From positions 1,736,001 through 1,800,000 of the forward strand of contig OY782831.1 in the NCBI GenBank assembly GCA_963678375.2: a stretch of DNA of 64,000 bases, in the 5' to 3' direction. Positions 9,030 through 16,853 of this stretch are shown here, piece by piece. The notes under the pieces were generated by a model. That model was not told the DNA's origin and did no database searches. It saw only the letters and a list, made by a program, of their open reading frames with translations. The position numbers and the translations under genes were made by a program. Source of the DNA: JAEKNW01 sp963678375 (GTDB lineage Bacteria; Cloacimonadota; Cloacimonadia; Cloacimonadales; JAFGVF01). The stretch's first letter is position 1, and each line of letters begins with the position of its first letter.

Positions 9030-9105
9030 TGGCATCTCCAAGGGGAATTGAACCCCTGTTGCTGGAATGAGAATCCAGAGTCCTAGGCCACTAGACGATG
9101 GAGAC
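9030..9105 (-). tRNA. tRNA-Glu (CTC)
   Basis: The 76-nt cloverleaf has acceptor GTCTCCA/TGGAGAT, the GGTTCAATTCC T-arm, encoded CCA and anticodon CTC in the loop between CTGGA and TCCAG. It is a divergent paralogue of the flanking Glu TTC genes. Confidence 0.94.
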
Positions 9106-9118
9106 TTATTGATTTTGT

Positions 9119-9193
9119 TGGCGACCCCTAGGGGAATCGAACCCCTGTTGCAAGAATGAAAATCTTGAGTCCTAACCACTAGACGAAGGGGTC
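9119..9193 (-). tRNA. tRNA-Glu (TTC), second copy
   Basis: This 75-nt gene matches the tRNA at 8918-8992 over its full length, including CCA and anticodon TTC. The two flank the CTC isoacceptor, pointing to local duplication. Confidence 0.95.
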
Positions 9194-9200
9194 AACAGGA

Positions 9201-9277
9201 TGGTGATCCAGGATGGGCTCGAACCATCGACTCTCTGCTTAAAAGGCAGATACTCTACCACTGAGTTACTGGACCAC
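9201..9277 (-). tRNA. tRNA-Lys (TTT)
   Basis: The 77-nt cloverleaf has acceptor GTGGTCC/GGATCAC, T-arm GGTTCGAGCCC, encoded CCA and an anticodon loop CTTTTAA with anticodon TTT. It is the first gene of the leftward tRNA cluster. Confidence 0.94.
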
Positions 9278-9329
9278 AAAATCACACTGAAAATCAATGT
9301 ATTGCTAAAATCTTAAATTACCCTTTTCC

Positions 9330-9335
9330 TGTCAA
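9330..9335 (-). promoter_or_regulatory. Possible -35 box of the tRNA cluster
   Basis: TTGACA occurs on the minus strand 52 nt upstream of tRNA-Lys. A GATTTT sequence follows after 17 nt, a weak match to the -10 element seen elsewhere in the window. Confidence 0.4.
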
Positions 9336-9409
9336 GAATATTTTTAAAAAATTATTTTTTCTAAAATCAAAGAAGGCATGTTTGCTTGCAGGGCTTTCAA
9401 TATCTACTT

Positions 9410-10603
9410 CTACAACCTCTCTTCTAGATCAGCCAAAGCATTAATAAAGTATATATAAGCTTGATCTGGGGAATCGTAGGGAGAGAAGTACTTATGAACA
9501 TCTCCATCGTTAAAGTACTTAGTACACATATAGTAAAAATGGTCAGAAGTAGTAAGTTTTCTGGTAATTTCTAATAACTTAGGATCACCCTTGGCTAGCA
9601 CTCGTTCAAAAAGTTCATATAAGGTTTCGATAGCATTGTTTTGCATATCATTTTCTAGCCAAGCTGAAAGATCTCTTTCTTCATCAGCCCAAGAGACAGC
9701 TTGTGGAAACGCCAAAGGTTCTTGTTGATAATTGGCTAGTTTGCTGGTCTCTTTTGGGTTAGCAAAACCAAGGTGTTGGTATTTTAAAACTTCTTCTGGA
9801 ACTTGTTCCATAAAGTCAAAGATTCCAGTCTCTGCCCATTGGTGTTCGCCAAAAGTTTCATAATCCATAAAGAGATTAAGAAATTGGTTTCTGTTATTAT
9901 CATTTTTCCAGGTAAGTTGGTCAATCCATTTAATGAATTTTTCAGTTGTTAAGGGATATTGTGACCAGTTTTTGTCAGAGAATCTGAAGGCAATATCATC
10001 GGATAATTGATAAGATTTCAAAAGTAAGTTCATAGTCCTAGCGTAGTTCTTATAAGCATAGAGGGGAGTTCTCCATTTTAAAACTCTTCGTACTCCTTCA
10101 GTAATGATAGTGTTAAACTGACCTGTGTCAAAGACTAAATCAGAAACTCTATCTTGATAGATAAGCTCAGTGTTTCTGAAAGTTGTAGGTTTTTGTCCAA
10201 ACTCTTCTATCATTAAGTTAGTATGTTTTTCGACTTGAGCGAGAAATTCATCTTTATTATATAGGAAAGAGAGGGAGTGGTAGTAGGTTTCACCTAAAAA
10301 CTCAACACAACCAGTAGCTGCTAATTCTTTGAATGAATCCAAAACTTCTGGATAATATTGCTTGAATTGGTCTATGGTAATACCAGAAATTGAATAAGCA
10401 ATCTTAAATCTACCTTGATATTTCTTGATAAGTTTTAACATTAACTTATTGGTGGGTAAATAACATTTATCAGCTACCTTACGCATTACTTCTCGGTTTA
10501 GTCTGTCATCAAAATAGGATTCATCAGAACCAATATCCATAACATTCAAATGCCTCAGTCTATATGGCTGATGCACCTGAAAATAGAAAACAATATTAAG
10601 CAT
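9410..10603 (-). CDS. Glycoside hydrolase family 57 alpha-amylase-type enzyme
   Basis: The 397-residue protein has the GH57 conserved regions: FYFQVHQPYRL at residues 7-17, FLGETYYHS near 100, FRNTEL near 143 with the predicted nucleophile Glu, and FMDYETFGEHQW near 246 with the predicted acid/base Asp. GH57 enzymes act on alpha-1,4-glucans. No signal peptide is present, so the substrate is intracellular. Its start overlaps the end of the glycosyltransferase gene by 8 nt, and with the debranching enzyme upstream this makes a glycogen-type operon. Amylase versus transglycosylase activity cannot be told by eye. Confidence 0.92.
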   Translation of the reverse strand: MLNIVFYFQVHQPYRLRHLNVMDIGSDESYFDDRLNREVMRKVADKCYLPTNKLMLKLIKKYQGRFKIAYSISGITIDQFKQYYPEVLDSFKELAATGCVEFLGETYYHSLSFLYNKDEFLAQVEKHTNLMIEEFGQKPTTFRNTELIYQDRVSDLVFDTGQFNTIITEGVRRVLKWRTPLYAYKNYARTMNLLLKSYQLSDDIAFRFSDKNWSQYPLTTEKFIKWIDQLTWKNDNNRNQFLNLFMDYETFGEHQWAETGIFDFMEQVPEEVLKYQHLGFANPKETSKLANYQQEPLAFPQAVSWADEERDLSAWLENDMQNNAIETLYELFERVLAKGDPKLLEITRKLTTSDHFYYMCTKYFNDGDVHKYFSPYDSPDQAYIYFINALADLEERL

Positions 10604-11945
10604 CTATCTCTCCTCGCTGGGTTACTAGTATTTCTTGATATAATTTTTTCACTTTTTCAGCAGATTTATCCCATTGGATCGCCTTAACTTCTACAGCTCC
10701 AGCTAAACCCATTTCTTTACATTCTTCTGGGTGCTCGATTAAATATATTAGAGTTTTTGCCATCTCATCAACGTTCCAAAAATCAATTTTATAGGCATTC
10801 TCAACAACTTCAGACACTCCTGATTGCTTTGAAATGATAGAGGTTATCCCATAGGCCATAGCCTCTAAGGGGGCTATACCAAAGGGCTCAGATACCGATG
10901 GAAGCATATAAATGTCTGAAACTTGTAAAACTCTTTCTACCTGCTTTCTATTCAAAAAACCAGTAAACAAAAAACGATTTTTTAACTTCATAGAAGCTGA
11001 AGAACGCAGGATTTTTCTCGCCATATCACCTGTCCCAGCCATAATGAACCTGACTTGTGGATACTTTTTAAGAACTTTCTCTGCAACTGATAGGAAATAG
11101 TCTGGACCTTTCTGCACAGTGATTCTTCCTAAGAATAGGACAGTAGGTCCTTTGAACATTCTTTCTTTATTAAAATTATTATCCTTCTCAAAAGAAAAAG
11201 CATTATGAACGATATTTACTTTACCAGTGTCTATTTGATAACGTGAAATTATCATTTGGGCAGTATATTTAGAAACTGCTATTACTTGGTCAGCGTAAAG
11301 CATGCCAGAGTATTCAATTTTATGTATTCTATCATCTCCAGGTCCACCAGCTCGATCAAACTCAGTTGCATGGATATGAGCTATCATGGGTTTGCCAGTC
11401 ATTTTTTTTACTATCATACCTGCAGGGTAACAGAGCCAGTCATTAGCATGAATAATATCAAAATCAACTAACTCTGCTAGTTTCTCAGCTCTGAAGGCCA
11501 TTTCTTGAACCTTCTTGAATATATCTTCATGACCTTGCAAATTAATCACAATGTTATCAAAGATACTCCTTTCACTTCTATGTTCAATTTCTTCAGTTTT
11601 GAAAGTAGTAATTAATTTGGTAAATTCCTTAACTAAGGCTGGAGTATAATAAGTTTCTGGAATATGACTTACACCTAAGTAAGCCATTTTCTCTTCCACA
11701 GTTTTAAACTCTTTGGTTATGTATTCTTCTTTTCGTGGTTTATAATTTTCATCAAGCATCACAAAAGGAAGACTATCGGCATCATCCTCTTTTCTTAAAG
11801 GAAAATAAACAAACTCTTTTGTAGGCAAAAAGAGATCAATTTCAACACCTGCTTTCAAAAGTGATTTGACTAAACCATACGAAGCCATAGCCAAGCCACC
11901 AGCAATCATTGGTGGGAACTCCCAAGTTAACATAAGAATTCTCAT
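10596..11945 (-). CDS. Glycosyltransferase family 4/5, glycogen-synthase-like
   Basis: The 449-residue GT-B protein begins MRILMLTWEFPPMIAGGLA, the N-terminal glycine loop of starch/glycogen-synthase-like transferases. It has DIIHANDWL near residue 151, the donor-site motif FLGRITVQKGPDYF near 275 and the C-terminal E-x7-E element in SEPFGIAPLEAMAYG near 360. Such enzymes transfer glucose from a nucleotide sugar to an alpha-glucan. It lies between debranching-enzyme and GH57 genes with short or overlapping junctions, which supports a role in alpha-glucan storage. The exact donor is not shown. Confidence 0.88.
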   Translation of the reverse strand: MRILMLTWEFPPMIAGGLAMASYGLVKSLLKAGVEIDLFLPTKEFVYFPLRKEDDADSLPFVMLDENYKPRKEEYITKEFKTVEEKMAYLGVSHIPETYYTPALVKEFTKLITTFKTEEIEHRSERSIFDNIVINLQGHEDIFKKVQEMAFRAEKLAELVDFDIIHANDWLCYPAGMIVKKMTGKPMIAHIHATEFDRAGGPGDDRIHKIEYSGMLYADQVIAVSKYTAQMIISRYQIDTGKVNIVHNAFSFEKDNNFNKERMFKGPTVLFLGRITVQKGPDYFLSVAEKVLKKYPQVRFIMAGTGDMARKILRSSASMKLKNRFLFTGFLNRKQVERVLQVSDIYMLPSVSEPFGIAPLEAMAYGITSIISKQSGVSEVVENAYKIDFWNVDEMAKTLIYLIEHPEECKEMGLAGAVEVKAIQWDKSAEKVKKLYQEILVTQRGEIDA

Positions 11946-11948
11946 AAT

Positions 11949-13982
11949 TTATTCCTTATTCTCTTTGAGCTTTTCAATTACTTTTTCAATATCATATATA
12001 GCTGCTACTGACCAAGCCTCGGCAGGAGCTCCTTTAGGGAAATGTGGCTTGCCTCCATCCCAAATAGAGGCTATGGAAGCTATGTAACCATGTTTATACT
12101 CATGTCTAAATTGTTTTATTACAGCTTCTAATCCTTCTATTAACTGGTCATTGCTGAGTTTATTCTTAAAGAGTCTGAGATAGAGTGATGTATAAGGCCA
12201 GAGCAACCAAGCCCAAACCGTACCTTGGTGATAGGCTTTATCACGATCTAAAATAGTACCATAGTAAGTTCTCTTAAATTTATGGTGATTAGGAGTAAGA
12301 GTCCTTAAACCATAATCAGTTAAGAGTTCATTTGTTGCTCTTTCGTAGATCAAAGTAAGCTGTTCTTCAGATAAGGGAGCATATTTCAAACCTGCTGCTA
12401 TGACAGCATTTGGACGAAACTCCTCAATAGGCTCATTATTAGTAATTCTGTCACATAAAGAATTGTTATACCAGAATTTTTGGAGAGATTGGGCTAATTT
12501 CTCTGTATAAGTAGCTACATCGTACTTTGCCTTATACTTCTTTTTACTAAGTAAATTATACTTTTCAATCATCTCTTGGTAGGTCTTATGAGCTTCATAC
12601 CAAAGGAAATTAATCTCAACTGGAGCACCTGCACGTGGAGTAACAGCCTTGCCATCTATTTTGACATCCATCCAAGTCACTCCTGCAAAGTCATCCTTAA
12701 TAATGATTAAGTTATTTTCATCAAGGTAGAACATTCTTCTTTCATCATTGAGATAGCTTAACAATATATTCTCAGTTATTGCTATAAGTTTTTCCCACAT
12801 TTTCTTATTATTTCTAAGTGAGGCTAATTTTCTTAATAAAATTATATAGTATAGACTTGTATCCACAGAATCATAATTCCCTTCACTACCAGTTTCAGGG
12901 AACATATTAGGAATTAGTCCTTGTTTAATATGATCATTGAATCTTAAAATGATTTTCTCTGCTTTGTCTATCATGTCAGGACGTTTAATCATTGCACTTA
13001 AAACTAAGACAGAATCTCTACCCCAAGCACCGAACCAAGGATAACCAGCAATTATGTCGTTATCAGTAATGAAATCTTTCAAACTAAACTCTAATATTTT
13101 CATATAATCTTCATGAGAATAAAGATATTGGTCATTGAAATCAAGATCTAATAAATCAAAATTACGATAGTTATCTGGATAATCCCTAGGCATAGGTAAG
13201 TCAGCATAACGGTTATTAATTCTTTTAATGGTCACATGGTGTTCTTCTATCGGAGCATCAGAAAATAATAGTTTTACTTCCTGATTCTTATCTAAATCAA
13301 ATCGGATACTAAAAGGTGAAACTAAATCTTCATTACAGTCATAGCCTAACATTGACTCCCAAGGGTAGAATACTTTCTTATACTCCATATACTCTTGGTT
13401 GATTTTACCCAGACTTGTTAAGCAATAGAGGGTTAGATTATTGGAGAGCCTTTGAACCATAGCACCATAAAAATTGTTACCTTGAGCAGTAGAAATAACA
13501 AAATCATCCTCGTTTAATGAACCAGGCTTATTTAAATAATGGTGACTAACCATATCTACTTTTGGACGTAATTTCATATGGATAAGATGTTTGCTTAAAT
13601 TCTTATAACTAATCATGACTGTATTTGTCTCGTAATCCATCTTGATTTCTTTGCGTATTAAAATATCATTATTGTGTGGAAGAGAAGAGTAAAGAAATAC
13701 AGGGTAAGGACGTAACCATGACTTAACTAAATGCAGGAATCCTTCTGGATAGATACAGTTTTCATAATTGCAACTATCTAAATATAGCTTTTCTCCTCTC
13801 CATTCTATTTGTTCTTCAATAGAAGTTAGTAAGGAAGCTCGATTCAGCTTTCTGTCAGAGGCTGTGAGTAGGCCATGATACTTACGTTGGTTTATTAAAT
13901 TTCCTGTTCCGAGGGCATAAGATCCATACTTATTCGTCAAAATCCACTCATGGTGTTGAGTTTCAAGAAAATAATCAGACAT
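11949..13982 (-). CDS. Amylo-alpha-1,6-glucosidase (glycogen debranching, GH133)
   Basis: The 677-residue protein has an N-terminal debranching domain beginning FLETQHHEWILTNKYGSYA and a C-terminal catalytic (alpha/alpha)6 barrel. The barrel contains IAGYPWFGAWGRDS near residue 315, TSLYYIILLR and a C-terminal RDKAYHQGTVWAWLLWP. It releases 1,6-linked branches from glycogen-like polymers in the cytosol. I use the ATG at 13982, preceded by AAAGGAG, instead of the ATG at 14000. It is the first gene of the leftward three-gene alpha-glucan operon, separated from the next by 3 nt. Confidence 0.93.
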   Translation of the reverse strand: MSDYFLETQHHEWILTNKYGSYALGTGNLINQRKYHGLLTASDRKLNRASLLTSIEEQIEWRGEKLYLDSCNYENCIYPEGFLHLVKSWLRPYPVFLYSSLPHNNDILIRKEIKMDYETNTVMISYKNLSKHLIHMKLRPKVDMVSHHYLNKPGSLNEDDFVISTAQGNNFYGAMVQRLSNNLTLYCLTSLGKINQEYMEYKKVFYPWESMLGYDCNEDLVSPFSIRFDLDKNQEVKLLFSDAPIEEHHVTIKRINNRYADLPMPRDYPDNYRNFDLLDLDFNDQYLYSHEDYMKILEFSLKDFITDNDIIAGYPWFGAWGRDSVLVLSAMIKRPDMIDKAEKIILRFNDHIKQGLIPNMFPETGSEGNYDSVDTSLYYIILLRKLASLRNNKKMWEKLIAITENILLSYLNDERRMFYLDENNLIIIKDDFAGVTWMDVKIDGKAVTPRAGAPVEINFLWYEAHKTYQEMIEKYNLLSKKKYKAKYDVATYTEKLAQSLQKFWYNNSLCDRITNNEPIEEFRPNAVIAAGLKYAPLSEEQLTLIYERATNELLTDYGLRTLTPNHHKFKRTYYGTILDRDKAYHQGTVWAWLLWPYTSLYLRLFKNKLSNDQLIEGLEAVIKQFRHEYKHGYIASIASIWDGGKPHFPKGAPAEAWSVAAIYDIEKVIEKLKENKE

Positions 13983-14200
13983 TTTTTTCTCCTTTCTCAA
14001 AATGCTTTATTTTTTTAATATTGTATTATTACATTATTAGTCAAGGAAATTAAGAAAAATTTATTCTGTAGGTCTTTACTTTGTGTTTTTCTAAAGAAGT
14101 ATTTCATCTTATATCTTTTCACCAGAGTGAAAAACAAAAAAACTTGCCAAAATTAAAAAGCTGTAAATAATTGGTTAAAATTTAGATAAGAGAGATAAAT

Positions 14201-15841
14201 ATGATACAAGTTAATTTTATTAATTACTTAGAAGAAGCTATTAAAAAGCATTGGGATCTTCCTGCTTTTTCAGATATTGAAGAAGAAGCTATTAATTATC
14301 AAAATGTAGCAAATAAGATATATTGGTTACACAACATTTTGCAAAATTTTGGTATATCTCGCGGAGACAAAGTAGCAATATTGGGCAAGAATTCAAAGAA
14401 CTGGGCTATCGCTTATCTCTCAGTAATCACCTATGGTGCAGTAGTTGTTCCAATTCTTCCAAACTTCACTTCTGAAGATATGAATCATATAATCAAACAT
14501 TCTGAGAGTAAATTACTTTTTGTAGGGAACTCAATAATGGATAACATTGAGGAAAGCGAACTTCCTAGCTTGCAAGGTATCATTCATTTAGATGATTTTA
14601 CTTTAGTTGAATCAAAAAGCAATGATGAAAAGATTGAAAAAGTTAAGCCTGCAATGGATAAAAAGTTTTCTTTATCAAAGCAAGATTTTTCACTTCCAAA
14701 GGATATTTCAAATGATACTTTAGGAGAAATAATCTACACATCTGGAACAACAGGTTTTACGAAAGGAGTTATGCTTCCTCTCAATAGTTTAATTGCTAAT
14801 ATTATTGTAGCAGGGGAGATGTTGGAGTTTAGAACAGGTACAAAAATGCTTTCATTTTTACCATTATCCCATGCTTATGCGTGTGCTTTTGATTTCTTAT
14901 ACCCTTTTACTTGCGGTGTACATGTTCATTTTCTAGGGAAAATACCATCTCCAAAATTACTGCTTAAATATCTAAAAGATGTCTCACCTGAAATGATAAT
15001 GTCTGTTCCTCTTATCTTAGAAAAGATAATCAAGAAGAATGTTTTTCCACTATTAGAAAAGAAGATGATTAAGTTTGCTACTGCCATTCCAGGTGTAAAA
15101 CAAGCTTTTTATAGCAAAATTCGAAAACAACTTTTAACAGTCTTTGGTGGTTCTTTAAGAGAAATGGTTATTGGAGGAGCTCCACTCAATGCAGAAGTAG
15201 AAAAGTTTCTTAAGGCTATCAAGTTTCCTTTTACTATCGGTTATGGTATGAGCGAGTGTGGTCCTTTAATCTCTTATGCTACTTGGGATCAACATAGATT
15301 TAGATCTGCTGGAAGAGTTGTTAATTACTTGCAAGCTAAAATAGATTCCTCTGATCCGTCTAATATTCCAGGAGATATTCTGGTTAAGGGAGAGCAGGTG
15401 ATGTATGGTTATTATAAGAATAATGAGGCAAGTCAAGAAGTTTTATCTGATGATGGATGGTTAAACACTGGCGATATAGGGCTTATTGATAGTGACAATT
15501 TTATTTATATTAAAGGTCGATCCAAGAATCTAATCTTAGGAGCTGGTGGAGAAAACATATACCCTGAAGCTATCGAGCAATCTTTTAACAACCTCCATTA
15601 TGTGCAAGAATCCTTAGTAATGGAGAGAGATAATAAACTAGTTATCCTAGTTTATCCTGATGTAGAAGAAGCTGATAAAAATGGTATCTCTGAATCTATG
15701 TACCCTAAACTTATGGACCATAACAAGAACCTCTATAATGAAACAGCTCCTGCATATGCAAAGATTAGTCAGGTTAAAATAGTTGCAGAGCCTTTCCTCA
15801 AGACTCCTACTCAAAAGATTAAAAGATATCTGTATAAGTAA
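14201..15841 (+). CDS. Long-chain acyl-CoA synthetase / AMP-binding enzyme
   Basis: The 546-residue adenylate-forming enzyme has the P-loop-like IIYTSGTTGFTKGVMLP near residue 180, the GYGMSECGP A5-type motif near 348, and WLNTGDIGLIDSDNFIYIKGR near 420 with the conserved Asp and Arg. The final Lys-containing KTPTQKIKRYLY is the A10 motif. Members activate fatty acids with ATP and CoA. It is shorter than typical 600-residue long-chain synthetases of this subfamily but complete. It is monocistronic, starting after AAGAGAG. Confidence 0.9.
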   Translation: MIQVNFINYLEEAIKKHWDLPAFSDIEEEAINYQNVANKIYWLHNILQNFGISRGDKVAILGKNSKNWAIAYLSVITYGAVVVPILPNFTSEDMNHIIKHSESKLLFVGNSIMDNIEESELPSLQGIIHLDDFTLVESKSNDEKIEKVKPAMDKKFSLSKQDFSLPKDISNDTLGEIIYTSGTTGFTKGVMLPLNSLIANIIVAGEMLEFRTGTKMLSFLPLSHAYACAFDFLYPFTCGVHVHFLGKIPSPKLLLKYLKDVSPEMIMSVPLILEKIIKKNVFPLLEKKMIKFATAIPGVKQAFYSKIRKQLLTVFGGSLREMVIGGAPLNAEVEKFLKAIKFPFTIGYGMSECGPLISYATWDQHRFRSAGRVVNYLQAKIDSSDPSNIPGDILVKGEQVMYGYYKNNEASQEVLSDDGWLNTGDIGLIDSDNFIYIKGRSKNLILGAGGENIYPEAIEQSFNNLHYVQESLVMERDNKLVILVYPDVEEADKNGISESMYPKLMDHNKNLYNETAPAYAKISQVKIVAEPFLKTPTQKIKRYLYK

Positions 15842-15850
15842 CAAAAAAAT

Positions 15851-15889
15851 AACCCAAGATGGATTCTTTCAGAAACCACCTTGGGTAAT
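15851..15889 (-). terminator. Terminator of the barrel-protein gene, possibly bidirectional
   Basis: Arms ACCCAAG...TGG and CCA...CTTGGGT form a long stem. On the minus strand it is followed by a T run, and it sits between two convergent genes. Confidence 0.8.
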
Positions 15890-15906
15890 ATATAACTCAG
15901 TAAATA

Positions 15907-16599
15907 CTAAAAAGCCCAACCAAATTTCAAAAATTCGATATTAACAATCTGATCTAGTTGAATAAAAAGGTCGTTGTTATCAAATTCCATCTCTTCAATA
16001 TTATTATTACCTAGGTAACGTCCAAAGCTAATACTTGTTCCCCAGTAAAGCCCTTTATAAGAGAAAATCCTGTAACCTACACCTACACCAACTCCTATAT
16101 CTGAGAATGATTTCTTCTCATAATAATCATTATCATAATAATCAGAATCCCAATGTTCAACCCAGCCATCGAAATTAGCATAGCGAGCAAAAGCACTAAC
16201 ATAAAAACCATTCTGAGTATTTCTTAAGAAATATCTAAAATGACAATCTAAGGTGAAAATTTCAGTATTAAATTTCTTGTCAGGACTGAAATAATAGATA
16301 GGAAAAGCTATCTCTGCATTACGGTTAACATCGAATATAGAAAAAGTTCCAGAAAAAGAAGTATTTTCAAGAAGCAGAAGTCTAAACAAATTAACTTCTA
16401 TACCATACTTTTTATCATGTAATGGGTTATTCTTAGTTTCTTCATACATAATCTGTTGAGTTTCATAAATTTTGTCGATTTTCTTATCTACTTTATCTAA
16501 AGTAACCCCTTCTTGTTGAGCTGACTCTTTCTCAACACTATAGAGTAAACCTGACAAGCTGACCAAGCCAATAATGAACAGTAATGTTAAATTTTTCAT
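15907..16599 (-). CDS. Outer-membrane beta-barrel-like exported protein
   Basis: The 230-residue protein has a typical signal peptide (MKNLTLLFIIGLVSLSGLLYS, about 21 residues). A short Glu/Lys-rich helical linker (about 25-55) follows, then alternating hydrophobic and polar strands with many aromatics. It ends in GWAF with a C-terminal Phe, as in outer-membrane barrels. No named family was recognised. It is a single gene convergent with the acyl-CoA synthetase and with its own terminator. Confidence 0.65.
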   Translation of the reverse strand: MKNLTLLFIIGLVSLSGLLYSVEKESAQQEGVTLDKVDKKIDKIYETQQIMYEETKNNPLHDKKYGIEVNLFRLLLLENTSFSGTFSIFDVNRNAEIAFPIYYFSPDKKFNTEIFTLDCHFRYFLRNTQNGFYVSAFARYANFDGWVEHWDSDYYDNDYYEKKSFSDIGVGVGVGYRIFSYKGLYWGTSISFGRYLGNNNIEEMEFDNNDLFIQLDQIVNIEFLKFGWAF

Positions 16600-16748
16600 A
16601 CAGTCTCCTTCCTTTTATGCACTAATAATGCGATTAACTCATAAGTTGTCAAACTTTTTTTAAGAATATATAAAATAAATATGCTGAATTACAATATCGA
16701 CTGATTGATTTACTTAAATATATCTCAGAACTGAGTTAATAATAATAA

Positions 16749-16775
16749 TTAGCAATAAAAAACAAAGTCTGCTAA
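16749..16775 (+). promoter_or_regulatory. CIRCE-like HrcA operator upstream of htpG
   Basis: The sequence is TTAGCA-N15-TGCTAA, exactly 27 nt like CIRCE (9-9-9), with the outer six bases of each arm matching the CIRCE consensus. It lies 8 nt upstream of the -35 box of htpG. A second element of the same form precedes hrcA at 59850. Confidence 0.78.
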
Positions 16776-16783
16776 TTTTTTAT

Positions 16784-16812
16784 TTGACAGATAGAGTAGT
16801 TGATTTATTTTG
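16784..16812 (+). promoter_or_regulatory. htpG promoter
   Basis: TTGACA (16784-16789) is followed after 16 nt by TATTTTG (16806-16812). The same pair with the same spacing precedes hrcA. Confidence 0.65.
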
Positions 16813-16853
16813 TGTTCATATCAATATTAATTAAGAAAAGGAGATTAAGAAAA

